Origin: Tachypleus tridentatus
Lineage: Eukaryota > Arthropoda > Merostomata > Xiphosura > Limulidae
Assembly (NCBI RefSeq): GCF_004210375.1
Contig: NC_134837.1
Coordinates: forward strand, 168,867,310 to 168,931,309
Length of the DNA: 64,000 bases
Reading direction: 5' to 3'
In this document: positions 13,301 through 28,300 of the stretch, piece by piece
Layout of the letters: every line of letters starts with the position of its first letter
Position numbering within the stretch: position 1 is the stretch's first letter
Notes under the pieces: generated by a model
Databases searched by the model: none
What the model was told of the DNA's origin: nothing
Seen by the model: only the letters and a program-made list of their open reading frames with translations
Made by a program: the position numbers and the translations under genes

Positions 13301-16300
13301 TTTCCATTAATACATTTGTTCCAATCGTGATCATCTTCTTTGTCCCATCAATTCCCTTTGCTGTTACATGTCTTGAACTGAATATTTTAGGGGTTCCTAT
13401 TCTTGCCTTTTCATACATTGGACTTCCTCTGTTTCCCATGATCTTTTTCCTGTTCCTTTACTGGCTAGCTTCAGCAACTCATCCTTCTAGCTTATTCAGA
13501 TTTGTTGATGGAAGATCATTGGTTGTTTAATGTATCATTGCACAAGATACACCTTGTTACTCTGTCTTTAGCTTCTTTGATATGCTGCCCTTTGGAGTAG
13601 ATTATACAAGCAGGCATGTGGACAGCTTTCAGTATTGATGTATCCTCCTTTGTTGGGTGTCGTCTACTACCTGCAGCAATTCTCCACACATCTGTTCAAC
13701 TTTAAATAGAGTAAGTTGACATTTTGTTTTACTTGTACATCCTTTTTTACCCTTTTCTTTACAGTTGCTTTCCCTAGCATTTCTTGATCACACCTGGTGG
13801 CAGGTGTCACCTCATCAGATATGCTGAAGCTTTTAATTTTAGCACTGACTTCATTTCTAATGCTCACTGTAGAAATAATGTTTCTACAATAAGATGTTTC
13901 TGTAAGACCATTTGACACATATATACCTGTATATCACATTTTTTAAAAATCTACCTGTCTATCTTTATATATATACACATATATCCTGATGATCATCACA
14001 CAAGGGCTTTATGAGTAAAGCAGAAAGGGATTTTTGTCAATCCCTACCTACCTGTGATTCTTATAGTCCAGGTCTTTCTGCTTTTTAAAATATGGAAATG
14101 CAGCCATCCCTTGTACTGTCTCTGGTGGGCCATTCCTCTGAACCCCTCTCTATAGTAGAACACAGGGATCCTTACCACTTCCAGTTTCAGGAGTGGCAGA
14201 CTATGGAGGTTTCCTCATAAGTGGATTTTGTACAATAATATATTCTTACAATCATATTCATTTCTTGATCAGAAGATAGCTGTCTTTATATTGCCTGTTA
14301 TACATACATTATGGCGTATCTATTATGCAAAGTACTTTCATTTGATGTTTTCTGCCCAGATGGTCCACACTTGTCATAATCCAATGTGTACCAAGGGTTT
14401 TCCCATGCTGTTGTTGCCTGGGTGCACCTCACATGGCTATCTTAATATTAATCCAAGATATTTCCTCTGGATGTTTTTGGCCAAGCACACTACTGCATTT
14501 GTTGATTTTACAAACTTGTACAAGTGCTTCCATGTTGTTTTTATCCTTGGATTTTATTTATCATAATACATTGTATCCCAAGGTGCTTCCTCTGGAATGT
14601 TTTCTGTCTGGATGGACAGTACTTGGCCTATACATGTACAGTCCTCTAGCTTTAGCCACATATTTTCTTTTCCACCCAATGTGTCTTGTCTTCTTTACTG
14701 GGCATACCTGTTTCAGAAGTAGTGCTATACCCTACAGGTGTGACTCATATTTTAACTGTGGCAGATTTGCATTTTTCATTGCTTTCACTCTGTGCTTGAT
14801 AATTTGTTTTTACACTTTCACTGGCTCCTTGACCTTTCCATTGTGAGATTCTAGCTATGGCAGAACAGAGGTAGTATCATTTTGGAAGTTAACATTTTCT
14901 ATCACTGAAAGTATATTTCCAGTAGGTACTTATCTCTGTTCACCCATTTTCCTGCCTTCCTTTCCACTAATTTGTGAATGGTTTTGGGTTTGTATAGGCC
15001 AATTTTTGAAAGTGCAGAATGTGCTGCAATGGTAAAGGTAGCTATAGAGGATGCAGTTGGATTGGTGGAAGGTGGTCAGATGCTCAGCACGTGTTGCTGC
15101 AATAGTGAAAATAATATAGGGGTATAAAAGGCTGGTGTGCTGTTGAAAAGATTTAGCACTTCGTATAGGGCAAATGAAGGTTGAGATAGGTTTTGGTGAA
15201 AGAGGTAAGTATGTATTGGAAATACATTTTCAGTGTCAGAAAATGTTAACTTTTGTTTCAAAAGCCTAACAGTGGTCTCTGTTGGAGACATTTTGAAATT
15301 GTTTCATCTTTTGAAGAAATTAATAAACACTGAACTCACACCATAATTTTACAAGTTGTCCCAACTGTGCCTACTCTTCATTCTATTTGTCAAAGAATAA
15401 CACAAGTTACTTTTGACTGGGAAGAATAAAATCATCTCTGAGAAAAGGGCTTAAAATTAGATTTACTGGAATACACAGTAATTCAAATTTATCCTAAGCA
15501 AGTTTTTTTTAATATACTAGCTGTAAAATATCATATTCAAAGAGCAACAGAATCAAGCATTGAAACAGTTTGATGGAGAAAATACTAACATTGTCAATTC
15601 CACAACCAATTCTGATTGATGAAAATTATACAAAAGGAAGTTACATAGATTACTACACCATTAGCAACACTTCCTTTAAAGGTTTATGACATGAGATTCA
15701 TGACTCATTCTGATATTAAAGTCAAATACCTTCAACCACCTATTGCTTTAATTATATTCTTTAAACAGTCATGATAAAAAAATGTACTGTTAACAGGGAA
15801 TTTAATTTTCATTTATCTTTACTACTACAAATTAACAATCTAATGTTATTGTGATGCAAACTGAACAATTGGCATGAAGATTCTTGGAATGTCCATCCAG
15901 CAATGTGTATGGTTAGTACATGTTCTCAGAACCTGGTAATGCTTCATGAAACATTGAAAACCACTTACTTCCACAAAATGCAGAAATTCCACAGTTTTTT
16001 TATTGTAAAGTACCTTTAATAAAGTGTCAGTGATAAGTTTTGTGTTATATACTTATGTGTTTGTAATTTTACAAAGAGTGCAAACAAAAATATCCAGCCT
16101 ATTGAATATCTCTTCTGATATCTGATTGATAAATGTATATTCACAAGAAAATAACATCTTATGATGCATATTAAAAATGTAAGAGTTGCCTATCACTAAA
16201 TCTTTTAAGTAATTCTTGCACTTTATCAAGACAAGTGGAGGGTTTACATTCATTAATCCCTTCCATCATGTCATCCAACTCTCCTTTATTTCTCTCCTTT

Positions 16301-19300
16301 TTATATGTTTCTACTGTTACCAATTGTAAAGCAACTTAGTGCCACTGGTATTCTCTTCCCTGGCCATTTTCCTTTTCTTTTTCTAGTTCTTATGGACATC
16401 TTCCCAGTCTTTCTCATCAGACTTGCTTCTTGTCCAGTTCCTCTTCTGGACTGGAACCTTTTTAGATCTCCCCTATCTTCTGTTTGAATTTTTGGCAATG
16501 TGTTCCTTGTACAATCTTTCTCTAAATATGTATTTTCTTTTTCTTCTCACTTGTGGGAGATGCTGCTCCAACATTCTTTATCACAGGGATTTGTTTTTTT
16601 TTCCAGACTGCTGCTTCCTTCTGAGATAATTGTCTCCTTCTGCCTTTGTGAGCAGTATGTTATTTTACTTATTCTGCTCCCTTTCAAAGTAGTCAACATC
16701 ACTTTTTCTTGTTGTGGAATTCACTTTCTTCTCATGACTTATCTTCTTCCATGTTTATATTTCCATGGGAAATAGTGTCTTTCATCTTTTTAATGTCACC
16801 TCTTACTAAGTTTATCATCTCAAAGCTTCTTTATCCTCTAGTTGCAATATCCCCTGAATGATTTCTTGCAGGTGAGGATGTAGACAGCCTGTAACACATT
16901 TCTGCCCTGTTAGTTATACCACATTGCAGTTTTATCTCTCTCTGGATTTTGTTTCTATCCATTCACCATTCTACAATCTTCCTGAAGTCTCTGTGAAGGT
17001 AAGTTGCTGATTATTTATTTATAGTTCCTTCATTTATAATATCTATATTATAGTGGGAAATTACAAAGTGCTGAGCCTGTTTGCCCCTTCTCAGTGCCCA
17101 CTGTTAAGAGTGTTTTCCACAAGACTGCTTCCATGGTATATATGTATATTTCACCTTTCAGGCCATACTTCAAGAGGGAACTGAAAACACCATGTGTGAC
17201 TGTACTCGCACCTGGCTAGTACCTGTTGTCCCTATTCACAGTAAACACATTGCATAGTTATTACTGTGGGACATTATTAAGTTAATAAAAAACTTCTGTC
17301 TCATCCACACTACTCTGGTGGTCTTTCCTACACAAATTAGTCCCTCTATTTTTTCTTCCAGTAGAGTAAAGGCAGTGGCATGAGGTAATAAGCTTATTTT
17401 TCTTCAGAGTGGCAAATATGTATCTGAAATATATGTATGGGTTAAAAAAAAGTTATCTTTGGAATTTTCAAATGTAAGTGGATTTAACCACATAAATACA
17501 TTACAAGACATACATTACTGATAGCTGAATTTGTTTGATAATTTTTGTGATGTTTACTAAAAAAAGAACAATTAATGTTATTATTACTGTACACCAATAA
17601 AGCTGTTTCTTAATTGACCTTCTGTGTATTTTAGACTGTGATTTGTTATTTATAGCTTACTATTTACTTGTACCTGTAAGAGGTTTAATTCTACTAGTAA
17701 ATGATACAAAAATTTCAAATGTTTAGCTGCTGAAAGGTTTCTAATATGCAGCCAAACAGAATGTCTGATATAACAGACAGTTATACTACATGGATACCAG
17801 CTACTAACCAAATAGCATGAATTTACTATTGTCCTTTATATTTATCAGAATGGTTAAAGTTTATGTTAACATGACATTTATACATTTAAAAAACTCTATT
17901 GTTAGTAATATTGCCTAATGACTATTTGGTAGGCCACTGTCCAGCTTTCTAAATTCATAACACAATCCTGATACATACATGTAGCAGTTTTGGTACCTTT
18001 GTATCCATGTTAGTGGTCTTAAAGGATATCTTAGGTATTAATTAAAACTTACCATACAACTATTAAATTAAAATTATTTTGTTATCTATCATGAGAGGAC
18101 ATACTTTCATTTATGAGATTAATATAAATTGCCCAATTGCCTTCTAGCTTGTATCATATGATACAACATAAGATCACTTTCTGTAATTAATCAATATTTT
18201 ACAGACTCTTTTCTAGTTTAGTGTTTCCACAAAATCTTGAACCATATTTCAAAACCTTTTTGAGTCTCTGACTTCAACTTGTTTTGCATCATTTTTAATG
18301 ACATAAAACTTTCTTATATCTGATTTGTGTGTTTCACCTTTCATCATGTAACCTTCTGTTGCTTGTACAATGTACATGTACTTCTACTCACATGTGTTTA
18401 TGAGGCCAAATTTAATGTTTTTTTTTGTATAAAAATTATTTTTTAATAAAAGTTGTGTCCTTCTTTGGTAAAGTATGTTAAATAAATTTGGAATTTGTCA
18501 AAAACATTAGTTTATTATGATGTACATTACTGAAAGAAATATTTTATATATCACATTATATTTCTGAAACCTTATCTAAGTAAGTGAAATGAACAGTTTA
18601 TCAGATAACATGTAAAACATGCTTTATAATTTTATTTTAGATGGTGGGAGTTTATTTTGTGCTAATCTTCAAGAACATAATTTGTCAAGACGTAAAAGAA
18701 ACAAGAACATAGTGATTCAAACACCTAAAGACTGTTTATGTAACACTATCAGTTGTGGACTGAGATATAAAAAAGCAATTGAAGAATCCGGTGCATATAA
18801 AAGAGAAAAATTTAAACCAAGTCCATCCCTAGGTAAGTTGTTTATTATTCTCTCTCTTTAAAGAGAAAGCATTCTAAATTAAAGAATATTATAGTGTAAA
18901 ATGTATTAGTTTTTGTGAAGTATATTTATATTATCTTAGTTGTAGTAACATTCTGTAGGACACTTAAAAGAAATTTACAGTAGAAAAACTAATCTGCAAT
19001 GATACTTTTGTCTTTTTTCTTTCTTGCTTGTTTTACTTTATGAAGGATCATTATTGAAAGATTTCTTATCTTCATTAATGATATTACAGTTTTCAGAATA
19101 ATATGTAATCTATGTTCAATGCAAGATTGTTTATGTTTCTAGACATAAGTTTAACAGTGTTAAAATCTGTTAACAGAATGATTAAAAGTATTTTAATGAA
19201 TGATATTTTAAATATAATGGCACAGTTTCAATTTATTGCAGCTGAAAGAACTAGTTTTACTATCAAAGAATATATCATTATATTGATATTTAAATTTTTT

Positions 19301-22300
19301 CCACATTTTCTTGTAAGTACTTTGCTGGTGAACACGCTGTATGGTCCAAAAGAATCACTTTATTTGCCATGAAAAAGTCCTTTGTCCTGCAGGCATTGTG
19401 TATTGCAGCATTGTCCTGCTGAAAGATCCAGTCATTTCCACACAAGTGAGGGCCTTCAGTCAATAAGGATGCTCTCTCCAACATGTCAGTGTAGCCAGCT
19501 GCTGTTTGATACCCCTGTATTACCTGAAGCTCCATTGTTCCATGGGAGGAGAAGACACCCCAGATCATGATGGAACCTCCTCCACTGTGTCATGTAGAAA
19601 ATATCTCTGGTGGGACATCCTTATTGTGCCAGTAACGTTGGAAGCCATCTGGACCATCCAGGTTAATTTTTTTCTTATCAGAGAACAAAACCTTCTTCCA
19701 CTTTTCTACATCCCATGTTTGGTGCTTGTCAGCAAAGTTTAACCGAGTTGTTTCGTGGTGTGGAAGGAGGCATGACCTTTGAAGATGTTTATGGTTTTTA
19801 AAGCCTTTCTCTCATAGATGCCATCCTATTGTTCTTGAGCTGCATTCTGCGTCCGTAAGGGCCTTAATCTGGTTCAACGATTGGCTAGTATATTGCCAGA
19901 CAACCCGTCGAATCCTCCTGCTCAACGCTGGCAAAATTTTCTTGGACCGACCACTTGAAATTCTCATTCTGTATCTCTCAGGGTCGTTTAAGAAATTTGC
20001 AACAGCAGTTTTACTACGCCCAATCTTACCAACGATGGCATGTTGAGAGACACCTTGCTTTTGCAGCTCAACAATTCCGCCACTTTCAAACTCTGTCAAC
20101 GTTTTAGCCTTTTTCATGTTTTGTAACCTGATTTGTAACACAGGAGATGTCATTGGGAGATGTTGACAATGCTAATGCTTGAACACAAATGACTAAATTT
20201 CATGACATGTTTACCAATTAATGCTTCGTTTCAGTATGGTCTTAAACTTTTGACCAGCTAGTATTTAGGCTAATTTCATAGTGTTCACATTTTCCCTGTT
20301 AAATGCTAAAAAAGTTTTTTATCTTTATTTTCCCTTTTCTTATTTTCGTCTTTCGAAGCTCTACTCAAATAAGTGGTTGAGTCTAACAACGCAAAGTGCA
20401 TATTTTTTCTTTATGTTCATTGGCCCTAAGATTTTGGCCAGCAGTGTAATATGTATGCTGATGGGTAGGGACTCTGAGTTGCTAACACTTTTCTCTTCAG
20501 AAGGCCGTAGATGCTACTCATAAAATGTTCTTTAAATTGGAATTTTATGAAATATTACCAGTTGTCATCAATTAGATAGAAAACTGTTATGTTCCTTTCA
20601 AATAGAGAGTGGTCAAGAATGATCATTTTTCTGATTTGATGAGCTGTTTCAACAAAATTTTGCAGAGAAGTGTTCCATCAAAATATTTTCAAGAGTTATT
20701 TGGTATATTTTGTAATCTGAGAGATCTTTTATCACTTTTATATTCTCATTGCAAAATTTTTTTATGCACTGTTTATATTTAGTTTGAGATATATGTTGTT
20801 AACTACCTCCTTATGCATGTAATTATTAATTGTACTATACCTGATAATTTTCATCTTTCTGAATAATCAAAAACATTCACTTTTCATGCATTCTCATTCT
20901 CTTTGTAAAAATAGTTTTAAATATATTAGTAGAGTGACTTATCTAGATTAAACCTGTTTAGTAATACATACGTAATTGATATTTAATGTTTTATATTTTA
21001 CAGATATTGACATTTTGTTTCAGTATAAATTATATTAGTTACATTTGAATTGTTTGATTATTTTAGATAAAGTTCATTTTCTTTCTTATGCATAAGTAAA
21101 TGATGTTTGTTAATGTACTTTACTTACACTTGGTTGAAAAATCTACAAAATATAATTTTACCACTATCATCACAAATGTAGTCAAATTTTTGTATGCAGT
21201 GAGACCACCTAAAGAAAAAGAAAGATTTCAGAATCTTATGGCTTATGGCACAGAACAAGAACTTGACAAAAATCCAAATAGTTTAGAATTGGAAACAATG
21301 GAAGGAAGAGCAAATATTAAAGAAGACATATTTGATGAAGGTAATTCAAATGTATATTATCATTTCTAGATTTCATTATTCTATGAAGTTTAAATACATT
21401 GTATTAAAATAATTTTTTGACCCTGGTTGATCAATATTCCTTTTTATTTATAATGTTATTAAAGTATAAAGGTTGTTTGTGTCATAGGAATTTTAGATTT
21501 TAAGTCCCAGTCATTGTGATCCAAGTTTATGAACATTTTGCATAAGAAAATCACTTTTATGTATTCTCTTCAAAAGTAATAATCTTTTATTAGTATCATA
21601 CTATCTATGAAATGGGAAACAATGTAAATATTTAGTTCTTGTATATTCTGTTTGTCCACGATTTTGTATCTGCTGTAGGTGTCATGTGACTTGCTGACTT
21701 ACATATTCAAAATTGTTTTTTATTTGTAATAAGTAATTCCTGAACTAGTTCTACCAGTGTGAGCAGTTTTCAGAAGGATTCTTAATCAATAAACTGAAGT
21801 GAAATTGTTTCGTAGTCAAGGAACAAATTATTTTATTTTTTATCATGTAATGATGAACAGATAAAACATTATCATAACAAAATCTCCAGGATCCATATGT
21901 TTAAAAAAACAAGAACCATTTTGGAATTAAAGCAGTTTTATTTTTTTTAAATATTGCCACACATAACCTTTCCATAAATACTGACAGTCAACATCAATTA
22001 TAAACAGTTAGGTACTACTTGTTAACCTGAAACTCAAGTTAAGAAATCACACTTGAGACACTGTACAGGAAGCTGTCCTTAAGAGCTTGTACTGAATATT
22101 ATAAACATTCTGTGTCTATACAGTGAAGTAACAAGCAACACTTACTCATTTAAACTACAAGTAGAACACCTGATTCAAAATATACATAGAAAAGTTAATG
22201 TAATAAAGCAGAACTAAGCAATTTCATAAAGTATTAGAAGTATGGAAAATGTTAAATATGGCGAACATTATATTGGGAAGCTTTTTTTTTTAATCCAATC

Positions 22301-25300
22301 CATTTCATATAATGGGTATTAATTATAAAACAAAAACTTACAAGTGTGATGTTTATAACAATTTTTCTCACTGTGCTTGTAATCATTGCAGTCACAAGTT
22401 TCATTAAATAGTCAAGGCAGTAATTTGTCAAGGTTAGTACTCATGGTAGGACCAATTAAATACAAGCTATGTTTAATTTTTTTCCCAATATTAAATTTAA
22501 ATAAAGAACTTGTACAAGTCAAACAACTTTATGTTTACAAAGTACTGAGACACAAAATTCCATCAAGCTTTTAAAAAAACTATTATTTCTGTTCAGCTTT
22601 CATTGTGTGAAGTTACACAATTTCTGAAACATGATGCTGAGTTTTTTTATACCCTTATAATTGATTTTCTCTTCAAGCATTTGCTAATTTGATTGAAAGT
22701 TCTTTCCTTTGTTATTATAACCACAGTCATGCATTTTGTAACTTTGATCATAACACATTTCTTGGTGGGTATCTCATTATGGTTGTCCATATTACTTCTA
22801 AAGAAAGGGAGAAAGTTTGCTTATATAGAAAATGGTTTTCTTCATGCTTGCATACTCAATGTAGGCCTTAGTATGTGAAAATGTTGCTGAACTGTCATGT
22901 AATGATAAAAATCTGTTTACAATTGATGCTTCATGAGTTATGCTTAAATATTCACTTAATAGTTTAACAGTAATAAAAATCATCCTTGGAAATTTGTCAT
23001 TTTAATACAATACATCTCTGGATATGAAATAAAATGCAAATGGCATACATTGTTTTACTGTTAAGCACAAATTTAGATAAGTTCTCTCCTATAGAGTGAC
23101 CATAAACCTGAAAAAAAAGGAAAATCTGAAAGTGAAGTTAAAACAATGGAAAATTGTACCTCTTCCCTTTCACCTTAAAACTTGCACATACACACAAACT
23201 GTGCTTTGTAGATACCCTTGGTTAGTCACTCCATTTTATATTATAATAATTAGGTCTGATGTTTTATAGCTGGTAATATGTTTTTGATCAAATATTTTAT
23301 TAAATAGGAAATAGAAAATTTTATTGTCTTCCATTAAGTTTCAGTGTCGTTGATTTTTCTCTGTAGTAAATTTGTCTTAAGAAAAAAATACATTCTGGAG
23401 TTTGTTATACTTCCAAACCAGATTAGAAGTAAATGTGTTGTTAATTCAAACCTGCTTTCATACTTTTACATGTGTATGTAGACAGGTCTGAAAAATCTGA
23501 AATATTACCAGGAACATTGGCAAAAATATTTGAGATAGACTGTAACTGCTTTTTTTATATTAACCCTTTTGTGACAGGCCATAGGTCACAAGCCATGTCA
23601 TCATGTTTGTTGACTTGCATTCACAATTTTATTGAACTACTATTTTATGAACTTATGTCAATAAGTTTGGAATCAAACTGTATAATCCAAACTTTAATAT
23701 CATATGCAAGTTAATTTAAAAGTAAATATTCAAATAACACATCTAATATATAGATTTTAGTGAGTCATATGGTGCCTTGAAGGCAGCACTATTTAAAATT
23801 AGATGCTTGTGAGGTCGAAATACCAGGTCTTTGGTTTGTACAAGTTAAGAACTCAAAATTAATAATAATGACATGATAGAATATAAAATAAGAACCTCAC
23901 ATCTTTTTTATTTTGCTGAGATATGACTTATGTACTGAATCAAATAGAGTGGTCCCATTTCAACTCCTTTCATTTTTTCAGACAGTCCCTTCTACACTCT
24001 TACAACAGTAAATGACAATTAACAGTTTAGAATATACTCAGAGTGGTTTTCTCAGCCACTTTAATCAGTGGAAAGGCCACCACATTCTTTTGATCTAAGA
24101 TTACAAGGAGGTAGGTTGTGTCTTTATCTGCTCAAAGTTTCATATTTTTGAAAATCTAAATACATCTTAGTTACTAAGCTTAATAAATTATGGTGGAATT
24201 CTGTGGTATCAGTGTAGTTATTTATGATTTTTTTAATAATTCAACTGTATATATAAAACCTAAAAAAACTTTTGTTTGATATCCTCCATGTGCAAAATTT
24301 TAAAAGGTTTAGCAACCTATGTTCAGCAGCAACTGAGTATAAAGATCATAGCAAGAAGAGGTAATTGTTTGCTATACTTCTTGATTTATTATTCCATATT
24401 TTAAGAAAAATAAGTTTAATAATTTATTTCTTAGTAGTAATAATAATATATAAATATATATATACATATATAATGTATAATATTTGAAATGTGACTGTAT
24501 ATTACAAAATGCTAGTCCACTAAAGCTCAGTCAAGATAGGGAAGACTAAAGGTCAGTTTTATATTACTGGATACATAACATGAGTGCAGGTGCACTGCAT
24601 CAATGAAAGCTATGTAATGTTAGCTCGGCATGACTGGAAGGTCAATATAATAAATATATATGTATGTAAATATATACCATTATGGGATTTAAGCTACTTA
24701 CACTAAACATTTGTATTTCTGTGTTATATATGTAATCATTCTAACACAAAAGAACATAATTTATATTTATTTCCTAATTTTTTTGTTATGATGGTTACAA
24801 GGTTAGTTATGTGACAGACCCCACATAGTTAGAGTATAGAAAATGACACAAAATATAAAGTCTTACTGAAAACAAACGTTTGAAGTGTATTTAGGAAGCT
24901 TTAGAGATTACAGAGATGATAGTTGATATTTTTGGGATAAAGAATAGTTTTTTAATCATAACATGAAATCACGTTGCACTCAGACTACTAACAAAACAGA
25001 CAACTTTCACAAACAAATCTTTAGTCAAAAAATACCTCATTAAAAAATTTGACTTTTTGTGTACAAAATACTAAAAGTCTACCAAATTTTGTGAAGATAC
25101 ACTTGCTGTAACAAAAGTTATAGCATAAATCTAAAGATGAACTTGTATATATTACACTGAGTCCATATAGTGAAAGGGTTAAAACACTCTCATAAATATA
25201 ACTGTCATTCAAATTTATCATGTTTAACTATACTTGTTTTGTGACCATGGTAAAATTTTCATGAAGATGTTTTGAATGTGTCAAGGGATGAGTAGATATT

Positions 25301-28300
25301 AAGAAATAAACTAATTTCCTGAAGAGCTGACAACATTTTGTTTGAATATCACTACTGCATTCATAACAGCATGCATAGATGGTATCGTAACTTTCTTGAG
25401 AACTTAAAAATACTTGTTTGAGAATGTATATTGTATCATCTTTTAAGCATGAAGGTACAGATCTTTAGTCATTGTCACAGACACTTTGTGTTGCTCAATG
25501 ACCCTGTTCACTGTTTGAGTGGTTGAATTTTCTCTGGTTAGTTCATCATGAATATGTTTAGAAAGTTCAAGTGTTAAAAATTTGCTGCACACAGTGAATG
25601 TTTAGTCACACCAAGTAATTGTTATCAACTTTCATAATGCAATGTTTAGGTTATATCTTAAAAATTGAAGCTCCTGTCACTTGGATCATACTGATTTGAT
25701 TAACTCATTTAAAGAATTTTTTATAATTTGATACATTATTAGATATCCTACATTATAGGTTTTTATTTTCTAATCCCCACATACTTAGCTTTTGACAATC
25801 TTCTAAAATATTTTTTACCATGTGATCAGTGTTTAGTATTTTACATCCCATATTATGCTAACATACCAGCTTTTAGTTCATTACTGATGTGGGAAACTGT
25901 TACACACTAGTAAGGGTGATTTTTCTTACCTGTTGGAGACACTTAAGCAGAGGATAACAAGACATCCCAATGTTTTGAACCTTATCCACCCAGATCCTAT
26001 TGTTTTTGTTTTTCATATTTGTTTGTGATCTGCAACATGTTTAGACTTGTGTTCAGTACTTTAAGCCTTTGACAACTGTGAATTAACAGATATGACTTTT
26101 TTTTTAACTGAGCAGGTATATTATCACACAGCTCAAAATAACTTAACATAGCCTTTGCTGCCTCTTCTGAAAGTGACTATAAAGCAAGCTGCAGCAGACA
26201 ACATTGTTACTATTTCACATGTCATCAAACATGTAGATGACTTTCCACTGTGGAAACAGAGCAATTGGATGCAAATAGCAGGCAATGTTTATGACTAATT
26301 TTTGATATTAGTATTGTAAAGCATTTTTAAAATAACTCGAGAATTAGTACAAGGGACAGTTGGTCAGAAGTTTGACAAACTCTTGGCCCCAGGAGGTGAT
26401 GATATTTATTGTCTGTATGATTCATGTTTTTAGATCTGAGGATTTGATTTTGCCATATTTTTATTATTTGAAAATCTATTCATGATACTTTTCTCAAATA
26501 GTAATGAACTTGTTGAAATGATGTTCACTATATCCTCACTGATGGGATTTCATATCCCATGAAAAATGTATGATTAAGACGTTGGCATTGATGAAGTAAA
26601 GTATCTAACTCATTTTTGTTCGAGATGTCAAACTGATAACAATTCTTATTTTCTTTTGTATTTCCTTTGAATGTTGATCAAACAAATGTAGAATTGAAGC
26701 TCTTATCTTCTCTGTCTATCTCTTTACTTGTTCAAATTCTAGAGATGAAGGGAGATACTTTTTAATCTTTTTATTTGGATATTTTAATTAGCTTAGCATA
26801 TTACTTTTGTTATCTTATTGGTTTTCACTTCATTCATAATTTATGTACCGATTTTCTGTCATAAACAATTTTTTTTTTCTTTTAATCAGAATAGAATCTG
26901 CAATTGTTACAGATTTTCATTCTGGTATTTTTCTTTCTCACTAACATGTACTGACATCTGAAAGTATTGAGATGTCCATAATTGAACTAGAATTGTGGGA
27001 AGTACACATCATATACTGTCATGTGCTATTTTTATAAACTACTATTAACACTTCATAGTTTCTTAACAAAAGCAGTTTTTGGACAAATCCAAATATAATT
27101 TGTGGCTGATTTTCATAAAGAGTTTGCTGTTGTTTAATATCAAACATGCAATTTTATTTTCACGATATAAATAAGAATAGAATAAGGAATTGTTTCTCTT
27201 GTACATTAAAATCTGTTGAAACTGCTACAGATTTATGGATAAAAAACAGCATACAACTATTTCAGTATGTTCAATATGAATACAGCATTAATATTAAAAT
27301 AAATAGAAAGATTATGATATTACTAAGTTATCCCTACAATAAGGGTGATAGTGTAGTACAGGAAAATAAAAACAAGTTACATCAAGTAATTTATATAGAT
27401 GCTATTATTAGTGTTGTGAATCAGGTACTATATGCATGATTGAGGCAACTCAGAATATTTTCTAAACTCAGTGAGTTTTTTGTGAACATGTTAACAGATT
27501 CATTTCATTCTTTTGATACAAACATTTCTTAAAATAAAAAATATCACAACAGATGTTGTTTTATTTTTAAAAATCATTAAAACTACTGGGCATAACTTGG
27601 GACTAGCACAGAGATGATAATTTCATTTGAAGAAATGTTGCAACTCTTCATCTGACAATAGCAAATGTGGTAAATACATACTGTCATTCATTTTAGTATT
27701 GTGTAAAGGTGGTATGTTTTTCATGAACAAAACAAAATTATATTAATTTTATTAACATTTTATATATTTGTTAACTAAAAAATAGGATTTTACCAATAAA
27801 ATAATGTGATTTTCAATTTTAAGTAATTAGTCATGAGATAAATTCTAGGAATATTTTGAAGAACAAATAATACACCAAAATTATATAGTGTGATAAGTGT
27901 TTTACTTAATAAACTTAATATGTCAACTTGCCACTGAATAATGAGTGTAGTATTTTCAGGTTTCTTAGTTATTGGACAGTAGAATGGTGTGGTGACAGTG
28001 GGTTTAAATAATATATTAACACATTAACTAAAGCACCTGATATCCTGTGTAATATAATTATTTGTGGTGCATATGAGAATAAATATTTTTAAATTGTGTG
28101 TAAAACCTTGTTTCTTGTGCTTTATTTTTGTTTTGTTAAAAGTGCTAAATGAAATAATGGAAAGAAGAAAGTTTTTAGAAGACATGAAACAACTTGGTCA
28201 AGAGAAATATTATTCTAACATGATACAGTTCCAGATTTCACAGGTAAGAACCAACATTGTACACACAGTTCAGAAGAATAAGCTGTTAAATATTTACAGA

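Larger units (their letters stand above)
8735..15252 (+). mobile_element. Decayed tyrosine-recombinase (DIRS/Ngaro-like) retrotransposon, split by a later insertion
   Basis: Starts in a sharp T/C-rich compositional block. Reading across frames on the plus strand gives reverse transcriptase, then RNase H-like, then tyrosine recombinase segments, the module set of YR retrotransposons. All carry stops and frameshifts. At 11374-12923 the element is interrupted by a TTAA-flanked insertion; sequence resumes at 12924 with the recombinase part. The outer boundaries are uncertain: the left limit is where coding similarity starts, and the right limit is placed at the inverted repeat ending at 15252. 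The element sits in intron 2 of the UPF0193 gene in the sense orientation. Confidence 0.66.

Noticed and set aside
14228-14846. Long hydrophobic open frames that look like membrane proteins
   Set aside because: The strand is very T-rich, which yields Phe/Leu-rich frames by chance; no start context, splice sites or motif supports them.
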